A DNA stretch of 64,000 nucleotides, taken from assembly GCA_046704385.1 (NCBI GenBank), contig JBJKSB010000076.1, positions 36,443-100,442 on the forward strand, given 5' to 3'. A model generated the notes under the pieces. It was not told the DNA's origin. It searched no databases and worked only from the letters and a program-made list of their open reading frames with translations. The number at the start of each line of letters is the position of its first letter. Position 1 is the first letter of the stretch. Below are positions 54,595 through 63,645 of this stretch, piece after piece. The stretch is from GH45 sp046704385. Lineage in GTDB: Bacteria > Bacteroidota > Bacteroidia > Bacteroidales > SZUA-534. Both the position numbers and the translations under genes were made by a program.

Positions 54595-54818
54595 ACCGGA
54601 CTAAAAAATGAAACCCGAAGCTAGTAAATTTTCGACAACCAAGATATGTTGGTTAACATAAACAAATCAGCATTTTTTTTTATACAAAAAGGAGAAAATC
54701 GTTATAGGGTAGTAATTACAGGCAAAGACAAACCGTTTAACTATAATGTTTTAGTTAAAATATATTATACTATCAATAGAAATAGCTGATATTGACCGCA
54801 CCAATTAAAGCGGCCCTT

Positions 54819-55670
54819 TTATTCCCTGTTAGCCTGGGCTATAATTACAGATGATTTATTTATGGTATAAACTCTGAATATTCCAAGCGCATTATTGGAA
54901 ATATTACTGTACACATTGGCGGGTGGCCCGCTAAACATAGGCACATATCCCCAAAATTCAGTCATGGCACTGTTTAAATACTGAAAATAGTTTTCGTCGA
55001 TATTATCAATTTCAAGCGTAATGGTGTCGCCAACAACTATATGTTCATCAGTCTTTTTATCGTTCATCATTATGCATGGAATCCCGTTGGTATAATTACC
55101 ATTAAACATTAAGTCATCAGTAAAACCATACTCATATAAGGTATCGGTAAACAAAACTCCATTACGCCAACCTTTGAAATTATAAAAATTCTTTTCGGGC
55201 GGGTCATACGCCCAGCATTTTAATGCCCAGGCATTCCAGTTTTTAAAATATTCCACGGTTACCGAATCAATAACCAATGATCCTCCCATAGTTGATTGTG
55301 CTTCGTAGTGCTCAAAACTGCCATCACCATCTACATCAACCTTATCAATTGATAATTTGTATGTTTTTCCGGACTCCCCGGCAAATTCATCCTGCGAAAG
55401 GTAATATCCCGGCACGGTATCAGATTCAATAAACGGAAACACATTTGTACCGTCAGTTACAGTTACCTCGGCATTTGTAACCGGCGGAATAACCGTATCA
55501 TTAACAAGCTTGGTAATGGTCAGTTTTACATCCTGTTGCCTAAGTTCATTTGTAAGGGTGGCATCAACCACAAGGCGTTTTTCGAGATCAGCGGGTTTGA
55601 TATCAATTGTTTCAGTACACGCCATTAAAAAAGCAAATCCGGTTAATATAATTATCTGATAAAATCTCAT
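54819..55670 (-). CDS. DUF4249 lipoprotein paired with the upstream TonB receptor
   Basis: 283 residues, shorter than the tandem copies (390-400). Lipobox MACT with Cys18. The first 120 residues (LVVDATLTNELRQQDVKLTITKL, VTNAEVTVTDG) are a clear DUF4249 Ig-like start, but it ends in GIFRVYTINKSSVI without the CFDC C-terminal signature. A natural short form is likely because the reading frame is intact. It starts 10 bases after the 783-aa TonB receptor and forms its partner. Confidence 0.85.
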   Translation of the reverse strand: MRFYQIIILTGFAFLMACTETIDIKPADLEKRLVVDATLTNELRQQDVKLTITKLVNDTVIPPVTNAEVTVTDGTNVFPFIESDTVPGYYLSQDEFAGESGKTYKLSIDKVDVDGDGSFEHYEAQSTMGGSLVIDSVTVEYFKNWNAWALKCWAYDPPEKNFYNFKGWRNGVLFTDTLYEYGFTDDLMFNGNYTNGIPCIMMNDKKTDEHIVVGDTITLEIDNIDENYFQYLNSAMTEFWGYVPMFSGPPANVYSNISNNALGIFRVYTINKSSVIIAQANRE

Positions 55671-55680
55671 CTCGCGATTT

Positions 55681-58032
55681 TTAAAATTTAAAGTTGTACG
55701 TTAATGACGGAATTACTGAAAATAAATAAGTCTTCTCAGCTGTTGTTATGCCTGTTTCAGGATCGGTGTTGAAATTAATGGCCCAGGCATTATGCCTTGC
55801 ATAAGCATTATACACCGAAAAATTTAACTCTCCATGGTAACGTTTACCTGGTTTTTCTTTCCCTGAAAGAGTCAATCCCAAATCGAGCCTGTGGTAATCG
55901 GGCATGCGGTACGAATTTCGTTCCGTATAACTCGACAATTGCACATTATCAATTATAAAACTCCCCGACGGAATAGTCATTGGACTACCTGTGGCATAAA
56001 CCCAGTTGGCACTTACCAGTAATCGTTTAGTGAGTTGATAATTTAAAACTATGCCTATATCGTTTGGTTTATCATAAGGAGCAACATATTCCTGTCCCCT
56101 GTTTATCGCCGGAATTAACCGTTTTGTTTTGCTTAAGGTATAACTTACCCAGCCATTGAATTTTTCCGTATTGAATTTTACCTGAAATTCGGCTCCGTAC
56201 GACCATGATTCACCAATTCGTAATTCACCATCGATAAACCGGTTTAAAAACAACTGGGCATGATCTTTAAAATCGATGGTATTATTCATTTTTTTATAGT
56301 ACAGTTCACAGGATGTTTCAATCTGGTTTGCCCAAAAATTTCTGAAATATCCAACTGCAACCTGGTCAGCAATCTGGGGCTTAATATTTGGGTTTGAAGC
56401 TATCCAGATATCAAGCGGGGTTCCGCCAGTGCTGTTCGAAGCCAGGTGAATATATTGCCTGGTTCGGGAATAACTCGCCTTTACCGACGAAATATCGTTT
56501 AAGCGGTAAACCATTCCCACTCTGGGCTCCAAACCCTGATAAACATTGTAAACGTCTCCACTTTTATAAGTGGTGCTATCAATTACGCTATAGTTTTCAG
56601 CAAAATTATAAATTGTGCCCGGACCAACATTCTGAAAGATAGAATAACGTAATCCGTATTTCAGGGTTAGTTTATTACCAACCTGTTGTGTATTTGAACC
56701 ATAAACTCCCCACTCTATTGCCGAGTTTTCAGCCAGTTCGTATTCTGAATAAATGGAATTGTCTCCGCCCGGTTTCACTATGCCGGGTGAAAATCGGTGA
56801 TAAATGGATGAAAATCCGAATTTCACTGTATTACTATCATTGATTAAAAAGGTATTATCCACCCTGCCTCCATAGTCACGAATTCTGGAGTTCCATACAA
56901 AATTTGCTGCTTCATCGAATGAGGCCGAGGTTTTATAACCATATTGACTATAGATAAAAGTACATTTTGTAGCTACATTTTCATTATAGGTATGCAGCCA
57001 ACTGGCAGAACCTGTTTTATTCCCGAATCCAAATTCAAATCCTGACTGACCAAAATCGTCTTTTCCCATATATCCGTTTACCAGGATTGTATTTTGAAGA
57101 TCAATTTTATGTTTAATCTTTGCATTTAAGTCATAAAAATAAAGTGTTGCATTTCTGACATTTTCATCTTTGGCAAAAGGAAGAAACACTACATCGGCAT
57201 ACGAGCGACGTCCGGCCAAAAGCACTGTAGTATTCTCGTTGCCAATGGGTCCGTCCACGGTCAAACGGCTCGAAATGGTTCCAATTCCGCCCTGAGCATG
57301 CCATTGCTGCCCGTCGCCTTCTTTGATTTTAATATCGAGTAATGATGATAACCGGCCACCATAGGCTACCGGCATATCACCTTTATATAAGTTAATTTCA
57401 TCAACGGCATCATTGTTAAAAACACTGAAAAATCCCATGAGATGCGAAGCGTTATAAACAGGAGCATCATCGACCAAAATCAGGTTTTGGTCCATATTGC
57501 CACCCCTCACACTGAAACCCGATCCACCTTCGGAAGTAGCCTGAACACCGGGCAACAATTGTATGGCTTTAATAATATCTACCTCGCCCATAAGAGCCGG
57601 AATGGCCCTGATTTCCTTAATCTTCATCTTTTCAACACTCATATTAGTGCTTGAAACATTTTCATCGGAACGCTTTGCTGATATAATTACATCATCAATG
57701 GTTTTAGTATCTTTCTCCAACAAAAATGATTTATCCAAATCCGAATTTATCTCAATCACTTCAGTGGCTGTTTTATATCCCATGTAGGATATTTTAAGTG
57801 TATATTTCCCTGAAGGCAATTTTAAAACAAAGTGGCCGTCAATGTCACTGGCTGTACCGGTTTTAAACTCCTCAACATAAATAGTGGCACCTATAAGAGC
57901 CTCATTGGTCTCTTTATCGACCACCGTTCCTTTGAGTTTTTTTCGGTCGGCCGACAAGTCAGTTGCAGAAATAATTCCACTACTCAAAAGCAGGGTAATA
58001 AAAAAAATGGTTTTAAGGGTTAAGTTTTTCAT
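55681..58032 (-). CDS. TonB-dependent receptor with carboxypeptidase-like domain
   Basis: 783 residues: signal peptide (about 1-23), carboxypeptidase-like regulatory Ig domain (about 32-110, EALIGATIYVEEFKTGTASD), plug (about 120-235, GSGFSVRGGNMDQNLILVD) and C-terminal barrel. It lacks the STN domain of the second receptor. Barrel strands such as GFSSIYHRFSPG and the terminal SYNF-type residue are typical. It is the first gene of the minus-strand cluster (the following DUF4249 is 10 bases away). The substrate is unknown. TonB, ExbB and ExbD are not encoded in this window. Confidence 0.92.
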   Translation of the reverse strand: MKNLTLKTIFFITLLLSSGIISATDLSADRKKLKGTVVDKETNEALIGATIYVEEFKTGTASDIDGHFVLKLPSGKYTLKISYMGYKTATEVIEINSDLDKSFLLEKDTKTIDDVIISAKRSDENVSSTNMSVEKMKIKEIRAIPALMGEVDIIKAIQLLPGVQATSEGGSGFSVRGGNMDQNLILVDDAPVYNASHLMGFFSVFNNDAVDEINLYKGDMPVAYGGRLSSLLDIKIKEGDGQQWHAQGGIGTISSRLTVDGPIGNENTTVLLAGRRSYADVVFLPFAKDENVRNATLYFYDLNAKIKHKIDLQNTILVNGYMGKDDFGQSGFEFGFGNKTGSASWLHTYNENVATKCTFIYSQYGYKTSASFDEAANFVWNSRIRDYGGRVDNTFLINDSNTVKFGFSSIYHRFSPGIVKPGGDNSIYSEYELAENSAIEWGVYGSNTQQVGNKLTLKYGLRYSIFQNVGPGTIYNFAENYSVIDSTTYKSGDVYNVYQGLEPRVGMVYRLNDISSVKASYSRTRQYIHLASNSTGGTPLDIWIASNPNIKPQIADQVAVGYFRNFWANQIETSCELYYKKMNNTIDFKDHAQLFLNRFIDGELRIGESWSYGAEFQVKFNTEKFNGWVSYTLSKTKRLIPAINRGQEYVAPYDKPNDIGIVLNYQLTKRLLVSANWVYATGSPMTIPSGSFIIDNVQLSSYTERNSYRMPDYHRLDLGLTLSGKEKPGKRYHGELNFSVYNAYARHNAWAINFNTDPETGITTAEKTYLFSVIPSLTYNFKF

Positions 58033-58524
58033 TTATGATTTTATGGGTTTTTGCTTTTTAATTTTTCGATTTATAGACGTATTAAACAATTTAAAGTTGC
58101 GCTTAAGAATCATTTTTTGTTAAAAACAAAGCAAAATTGACCTATCTTATGTAGTTAATGAAAGAAAAATCGACCAATTGGGAATTTCCATCGGTAAATA
58201 TCATAATAAATGATTTTAATTAGCAGCTATCAGCAAACTCACCTTTAATAAAAAACAAATATGATTCAACACTATTATACCAGTAAGCGCAATTAATTTT
58301 CTCTATTTACCCCGACCCTAAAGGGAGTAGAGAAAATTAATTGCTCCCTTTAGGGTTTGGGGTAAACAATTGATTTTCGATCAATTGCCTATATAAGTGG
58401 TATAACAGTGACTATACAGTAAAAACAAATAATTTACAAATCGATCCCGTTGCACATTTGCGAAATAGAATAATTCGTAGTTAATTTATATAATTATATC
58501 AATGAACGTACAACTGTAGCGGTA
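58033..58524. other. Divergent intergenic region holding a MITE-like element
   Basis: 492 bases between the TonB receptor and an unknown secreted-protein gene, without a credible ORF. It must hold the promoters of both; I found no convincing TTG/TAnnTTTG pair. The 58270-58410 element (reported separately) fills the centre. Confidence 0.6.
58270..58410. mobile_element. 141-bp MITE-like element with nested inverted repeats
   Basis: The ends CACTATTATACCA (58270-58282) and TGGTATAACAGTG (58398-58410) are inverted repeats with 12 of 13 matches. Inside, AATTAATTTTCTCTA (58291-58305) and TAGAGAAAATTAATT (58328-58342) are a perfect 15-bp pair, and TTACCCCGACCCTAAAGGGAG (58307-58327, 21 bp; arms read CCCTAAAGGGAG/CTCCCTTTAGGG) pairs with 58344-58365. 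No coding capacity and no clear target-site duplication. A miniature inverted-repeat element is the simplest reading. Confidence 0.65.
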
Positions 58525-59745
58525 ATGCAATTAATTAACCGAAAAATTATTTTTATAAGTATTTTTTTGGCCTTTTTTTCAAATGTTGACAGCCAAAATG
58601 TTGATAATATTTTAAAGGCCTGTTTTTACTCACAACACGATACTTCTTACTTAATTTTACATGAAAGTCATTTTCATCCTACATCGGGTTCGTACGAAAA
58701 AGGTAAAATGTGGGCACAGGGATATACAACCAGTAAAATTTTGGTTTATAATTTAAATAATGGATCGTTGACAACTCAAAAAGAAATGGGTATGATGGAC
58801 AGTACCGAGGCGTGTTTCATTTTGGGGTGCTCCAATAATAATCTTTGGTTATATAGTTATAAACATAAGTCAGGTCTTCAGTCGTTAAAGCCATTGACCC
58901 TGGAAAAGAATATTTCACAAGCAACTATCTACAAATCGCTAAATATAAGTTTTGGGCGATTTATTGATCCCAACTGGCAGGATATGAGACAGTATTTTGG
59001 ATTTGACCCTGTTCAGCAAAAATTAATTGTAACCAATACTCTAAGGCAACAATACTATATTGACGCAGAAACTTTTGCGACACAACCCCTTACTGAAAAA
59101 ATAGAATTGAATCAGCCCGATAACAATTATTTAGAAGAAACAGCAGTGTTTAAGGACTCCACGTGGACTTTAGACGGATATGAACAGATGAATTTTAAAT
59201 GTGGAGATATTACAATCGACCAACCCACTTTCCTGTATGGAAAATTTATTATGGAACAGAACAAACTTCGTCTTTTCCACCATTTTCTTCACGTGTACGA
59301 ATCAAATCTGGCTCCCCAGGGTAAAAGCCAAAATACAGTAAGCGAAGTTGATTCATTGCAAATTGATGCCAAGAATAATATTGAAAGCCTTATCAAAGGT
59401 GAAAAGCCTGATGATGTTTTACTACAAACTGATCCGCATTGCTTTTATGTTTATTCAAAAAGCGATAAAGTACCGGAAGCTGACATAAAAATATCAAAAA
59501 TACGATCCGTAAAATTTGGAGAATTTACTGAAGTATGGAGTGTTTCGCCACAAGGCATGTTCTATAATGTGGCCCAGGCACGTAACACCAGGATATTCAG
59601 ACAGTATTTCGGCGATTTTGTACCCGAGTTTAATTACCAGTTATTCCAGGTTTTTGATAATAAATTGGTTATAATTTATTTGACACAGGTATGCTGTATT
59701 GATATTAATACCGGGAAAATAATTTTTCAGTTCAGGCTAAGGTAG
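58525..59745 (+). CDS. Secreted hypothetical protein, beta-propeller-like
   Basis: 406 residues with a signal peptide (MQLINRKIIFISIFLAFFSNVDSQ). The body is strand-rich with repeated short turns (KILVYNLNNGSLTTQKEM, NNLWLYSYKHKSGLQSLKPLTL, VWSVSPQGMFYNVAQA, QVCCIDINTGKIIFQF), the look of a WD/quinoprotein-like propeller with a terminal strand closing the ring. I do not recognise the family. It is divergent from the TonB cluster and ends 32 bases before a 41-bp repeat array. Confidence 0.6.
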   Translation: MQLINRKIIFISIFLAFFSNVDSQNVDNILKACFYSQHDTSYLILHESHFHPTSGSYEKGKMWAQGYTTSKILVYNLNNGSLTTQKEMGMMDSTEACFILGCSNNNLWLYSYKHKSGLQSLKPLTLEKNISQATIYKSLNISFGRFIDPNWQDMRQYFGFDPVQQKLIVTNTLRQQYYIDAETFATQPLTEKIELNQPDNNYLEETAVFKDSTWTLDGYEQMNFKCGDITIDQPTFLYGKFIMEQNKLRLFHHFLHVYESNLAPQGKSQNTVSEVDSLQIDAKNNIESLIKGEKPDDVLLQTDPHCFYVYSKSDKVPEADIKISKIRSVKFGEFTEVWSVSPQGMFYNVAQARNTRIFRQYFGDFVPEFNYQLFQVFDNKLVIIYLTQVCCIDINTGKIIFQFRLR

Positions 59746-59776
59746 TCAAGCGTAAAGCAGTTGGAAATTTAATTGA

Positions 59777-59940
59777 TTTTGTTCCGCGGCGGTGCAGGAG
59801 GAAAATGTTGAGTAAAGTTTTGTTCCGCGGCGGTGCAGGAGGAAAATGTTAAGTAAAGTTTTGTTCCGCGGCGGTGCAGGAAGCAATTATTGGTTAAAGT
59901 TTTCTTCCGCGGCGATGCAGGAGACTTTTTAAAGGCAATC
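59777..59940. repeat. 41-bp tandem repeat array B (4 units)
   Basis: Units start at 59777, 59818, 59859 and 59900, exactly 41 bp apart. Each starts TTTTGTTCCGCGGCGGTGCA (unit 4 has two changes); the tail GGAGGAAAATGTT-AGTAAAG is well kept in units 1 and 2 and diverges in 3 and 4. The GC-rich core CCGCGG contrasts with the AT-rich surroundings. The array lies between convergent genes (hypothetical and fbp). An open frame across it is not coding, since 41 is not a multiple of 3. Confidence 0.85.
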
Positions 59941-59961
59941 TTTAATATTATATCCAGCAAT

Positions 59962-61941
59962 CTAGCTTTTTTCTGAAAAACTTTCTTTTAAAAAGCCTTT
60001 CCGGTAAGCTACCAGTAGTTGCTCAAGTTCACCGATTTCCTTACGGATATCTTTGCCAATGTCGGTATCGCCCACCATAATACGCTGAGGTGTTTTTTCC
60101 AACCGGGTTAAATCAGTAATTATATCACGTTCATTTTCAATGGCCGACCGTTGCGACTCAAAAGGTTCATGGGCAGCCAGCAACAATCCATGTGAATTAT
60201 AAATTAAAGTATAACCGGCAATTCCGGTAACCGGCTGATAGGCTTTTGATAAACCGCCATCAATAACAATCATTTTACCCTTTCCCTTGACAGGATTTTC
60301 TCCTTTTTTAAATTTTACCGGTACATGGCCATTAACAATATGAGAATTTTCAATATAAAGATCGAACTCTTTTAAAATCTTAAGGCTCAACTCCTTCTGA
60401 TCACGCAGTGTAAAATAAGGATTCTTCTCCTCGGTGTGGGTTTCCGCATTGTCAATAAAATAACGTTCGAAAGTAGCCATTTTGGTTTTCCCGAATAAAG
60501 GAGAATCAGGCCCGGGCCACAAATAGTACATATAATCAAGTCCTACACTGTTTTCACCGGTATTTTGACGGAAATAATAGCATTGCCTTACTATTTCATC
60601 GTATTTATCGAGTAACGATTTGCCTGAAAAATATGATCCTTCAATTTTTACCCTTTTGTAATCGCCTTCGGGTGTCATAGGAATACAACCATGATACATT
60701 AAATTCGAATTAAATTTAAGGTACATACTCCCCTTATCAATCAGGAATTTCAGATGCTTTTGCATTTTCTGACTTTTTAAAAAGGAATGTTTTAGTCGTT
60801 CCATTACATCGATTTCCTGCTCCGTCAGTTCATAAGGATTTTTGGGATCAATAGTTGGAAAATTTGTATCATTTAGAGGATATATTTTACGTCCGATTTT
60901 AATAGTACCCTTTTCAAAATCAATATGTTCAAGTAGCAAACGGTCTTCCATTTTAAACTCGGGGCGGCGTTGAATTACCTGGCCTTCCAGTTTAAATTGT
61001 ATGATGGCCATAGCTTTTTGCATTTGAGCCACCATGTAAATTTCATCGGGATGATAGCTTCGCTCACCCGAGAGTTTGGGTTGAAAAGCCTTACACGGAT
61101 CATCTTTATAAACCTGCATGGCAAAAGTGGCAAGCGGCAGCAAATTAATTCCATAGGCATCTTCAACGGTGCTTAAGTTGTCGTAACGTGCTGCAATACG
61201 GATCAATGTTGCAATTAACACTCTCGATCCCAACGCGGCACCCATCCATACCATATCATGGTTTCCCCATTGAATATCTACAGCCTGGTACTTCATCAGT
61301 TCCTCAATTATTAAATCGGGATGCGGGCCTCTGTCAAAAATATCGCCCACAATATGAAGCCGATCAATGGTAAGCTTTCTGATCAGGATGCAAAGTTCAA
61401 TAATAAATTCTTTGGCGCGTCCGGTGCTTATTATCGCATCCATAATACCATCGTAGTACTGTTGTTTATTTAATTCATTTTCGTCTTCATGCAACAATTC
61501 CTCAATAACATAGGCAAAATCTTTAGGTAATGCCTTACGCACTTTCGACCGGGTGTATTTTGATGATACCGACCGGCAAACTTTAATGAGTCGGTGAAGT
61601 GTAATTTTATACCACTCTGCAAGGTTGGTTTCGCTTTTTATAATGAGTTTTAATTTTTCTTCAGGATAATAAATTAACGTGGCAAGGCTGTCTTTTTCGG
61701 AATCACGCAACGTATCACGAAATAAATCACCAATACGACGTTTTACCACACCCGAGCCACTGTTAATGATGTGTGTAAAAGCTTCGTATTCACCATGCAA
61801 ATCACTTAAAAAATGTTCTGTTCCTTTGGGCAGACTTAGAATAGCTTTCAGGTTGATAATCTCGGTACTGGCGCTTTGAATATTAGGATAGCTTCGCTTT
61901 AATAATTCCAGATAGCGCAATTCCTGATCGGTAAAACTCAT
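59962..61941 (-). CDS. fbp: Class III fructose-1,6-bisphosphatase
   Basis: 659 residues, matching the Firmicutes/Bacteroidota class III enzyme, not the 330-residue class I. The metallophosphatase motifs are intact: HGEYEAFTH (about 45-53), VGDIFDRGPHPD (about 199-210), WGNHDMVW (about 226-233) and the late NGHVPVKFKKGENP (about 543-556). It hydrolyses fructose-1,6-bisphosphate in gluconeogenesis. Cytoplasmic, transcribed alone. It ends 22 bases from the 41-bp array. Confidence 0.93.
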   Translation of the reverse strand: MSFTDQELRYLELLKRSYPNIQSASTEIINLKAILSLPKGTEHFLSDLHGEYEAFTHIINSGSGVVKRRIGDLFRDTLRDSEKDSLATLIYYPEEKLKLIIKSETNLAEWYKITLHRLIKVCRSVSSKYTRSKVRKALPKDFAYVIEELLHEDENELNKQQYYDGIMDAIISTGRAKEFIIELCILIRKLTIDRLHIVGDIFDRGPHPDLIIEELMKYQAVDIQWGNHDMVWMGAALGSRVLIATLIRIAARYDNLSTVEDAYGINLLPLATFAMQVYKDDPCKAFQPKLSGERSYHPDEIYMVAQMQKAMAIIQFKLEGQVIQRRPEFKMEDRLLLEHIDFEKGTIKIGRKIYPLNDTNFPTIDPKNPYELTEQEIDVMERLKHSFLKSQKMQKHLKFLIDKGSMYLKFNSNLMYHGCIPMTPEGDYKRVKIEGSYFSGKSLLDKYDEIVRQCYYFRQNTGENSVGLDYMYYLWPGPDSPLFGKTKMATFERYFIDNAETHTEEKNPYFTLRDQKELSLKILKEFDLYIENSHIVNGHVPVKFKKGENPVKGKGKMIVIDGGLSKAYQPVTGIAGYTLIYNSHGLLLAAHEPFESQRSAIENERDIITDLTRLEKTPQRIMVGDTDIGKDIRKEIGELEQLLVAYRKGFLKESFSEKS

Positions 61942-62180
61942 TTTAAAAATATTTTATGTTCGGCTTCAATTTTGAATTAGCGAAATAACGAAATGCCCCG
62001 GATTATGTTTCAAGGGTGGAATATGTTATAAAAACTGGTAGTGATATGTTTAATAACCGGTTGGGAGGGATAAAATAATGTTTCATGTCCTCCCTAACCT
62101 CCTTAAGGAGAAGATTGGGCACTACAAATAACACAATGCTGCCAATCAAAAACTAAAAATTTTAATGATATAAAAGAATT

Positions 62181-62205
62181 ACCGACAGTCTAAAGACATG
62201 TCGGT
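62181..62205 (-). terminator. Possible terminator of the alkaline phosphatase gene
   Basis: ACCGACAGTC (62181-62190) pairs with GACATGTCGGT (62195-62205), ten base pairs with one bulged base and a TAAA loop, 19 bases past the stop codon. On the minus strand it is followed by a moderately T-rich run, so intrinsic termination is plausible. Confidence 0.5.
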
Positions 62206-62223
62206 TCCATTTTACGGTGTGTT

Positions 62224-63645
62224 TTAATTTATACTCAATACTTTAGCCATAAGCTTTGAAATATCAGTATTATCAAGATGTGGTTTAAAGTAATCTTCAC
62301 CTACGCCTAATGCTCTTAAAGGTACGGGTGTTCCGGTATGGTAAGGAGAAGTCCAGCCTACTCCTGCCTTGCTGCTTATTAGCTTTATAATCCGGTCGGT
62401 TAATAAAAGCTGATCGGTGGGTTTCAAATATTCCACATCGGGATCATCGTCAATTTTATCGATAAATTCAAGTTTGTAACCGGCATACAAATATTTCGTT
62501 TCAGCTTCGCTTAGTTCCATTCCTTTTTCAGGATTACCCAATCCAAAATGCTGTTCCACAAGTTCCATCACCTGCTCAAAACCGGCTTTAGGATTCTGAA
62601 TTTTAAATTCCTCCAATTTCCGGCTGAATTCCTGTGAGCTTATATTTTGATATCTTAATATTCCTAAATTCAAAGGTTTGTTATTGCCCATGGCTAATCC
62701 TCCTGTTTCGTGATCGGCGGTCACAAGTATAAGCGTTTCATGGAGATGTTGTTTGTAAAAGGCAATAGCCTCTTTTACAGCATCATCAAAAGCCAGGGTT
62801 TCATGAATACTGGTGGCAATATCATTCCTGTGACATGCCCAGTCAATTTTTCCCCCTTCAACCATCATAAAAAATCCTTTAGGATTATCAAGTACTTCAA
62901 TTCCCTTACGGGTAAATTCAGCAAGCGAAACAGCACCTTCTTTGTGATCAATATCCCAGTAAAACTCTCCTTTAGGATAAATCTGTGGATTAACAGCTAA
63001 TATTTTGGTATCTCCCTGTTTAAGATGATCAAAACCTTCACGGGTATTTACCAGTTTGTATCCTTTGTCCACAGCATTGTCAAATGAATTGGGCTGGCTG
63101 TTATTCAACCCGTTGGGATTAATAAAACCACCACCGCCAAAATAATCAAAACCCGATTTGGGTAATTCCATACTGATATTATAATACATATTACGTGAAT
63201 TCTGGTGTGCGTAGAAACAGGCAGGCGTGGCATGATCCATAGAAACGCTTGTTAAGATTCCCACCTTAAATCCGGCTTTTTTAGCTTTTTCAGCTATTGT
63301 TTCAAATTTAACGGTCTGGGTAGTATCCACATTCATATATCCGTTATTTGTTTTTTTACCCGAAGCTATTGCAGTTCCTGCTGCCGATGAATCAGTTATT
63401 AAATCGTTAGCCGAATAGGTAGTGACCAGGGTTTCCACGGGAAAATCAGTAAAAGATAAATCTTCCGGCCCTTGTTTTCCATCAAGGGCAGCTTTATATA
63501 ATTCAGTACTGTAAACCTGGTTAGTCCCCATCCCATCGCCAATAAACAAAAACACATACTTTGCCCTGATCTCAGAATTCTTTACCTGGCATCCGCCCAT
63601 AAAAACAAGCAACATGGCAAAAATTGATATAAAAACCTTTTTCAT
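62224..63645 (-). CDS. Alkaline phosphatase lipoprotein
   Basis: 473 residues. The signal ends in a lipobox MGGC (Cys19), so a membrane-anchored enzyme is expected. Metal and active-site motifs of the alkaline phosphatase superfamily are intact: FIGDGMGTNQ (about 34-43), nucleophile Ser in TDSSAAGTA (about 83-91), DHATPACFYAHQ, MVEGGKIDWACH and TADHETGG. It releases phosphate from phosphomonoesters outside the inner membrane. No Pho box is recognisable upstream. It is read alone, toward fbp. Confidence 0.93.
   Translation of the reverse strand: MKKVFISIFAMLLVFMGGCQVKNSEIRAKYVFLFIGDGMGTNQVYSTELYKAALDGKQGPEDLSFTDFPVETLVTTYSANDLITDSSAAGTAIASGKKTNNGYMNVDTTQTVKFETIAEKAKKAGFKVGILTSVSMDHATPACFYAHQNSRNMYYNISMELPKSGFDYFGGGGFINPNGLNNSQPNSFDNAVDKGYKLVNTREGFDHLKQGDTKILAVNPQIYPKGEFYWDIDHKEGAVSLAEFTRKGIEVLDNPKGFFMMVEGGKIDWACHRNDIATSIHETLAFDDAVKEAIAFYKQHLHETLILVTADHETGGLAMGNNKPLNLGILRYQNISSQEFSRKLEEFKIQNPKAGFEQVMELVEQHFGLGNPEKGMELSEAETKYLYAGYKLEFIDKIDDDPDVEYLKPTDQLLLTDRIIKLISSKAGVGWTSPYHTGTPVPLRALGVGEDYFKPHLDNTDISKLMAKVLSIN

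Noticed and set aside
54819..55670. Truncated DUF4249
   Set aside because: It lacks the C-terminal CFDC motif, but the frame is intact and the spacing to its neighbours is normal, so it is taken as a short family form.
59769..59960. 63-aa minus-strand ORF across array B
   Set aside because: It is a by-product of the 41-bp tandem repeats; the protein has no start context and the period is not a multiple of three.
62099..62110. CTCCTTAAGGAG palindrome as an operator or terminator
   Set aside because: It is part of an isolated repeat-like stretch 110 bases past the alkaline phosphatase stop, with a better hairpin nearer to the gene and no T-run.
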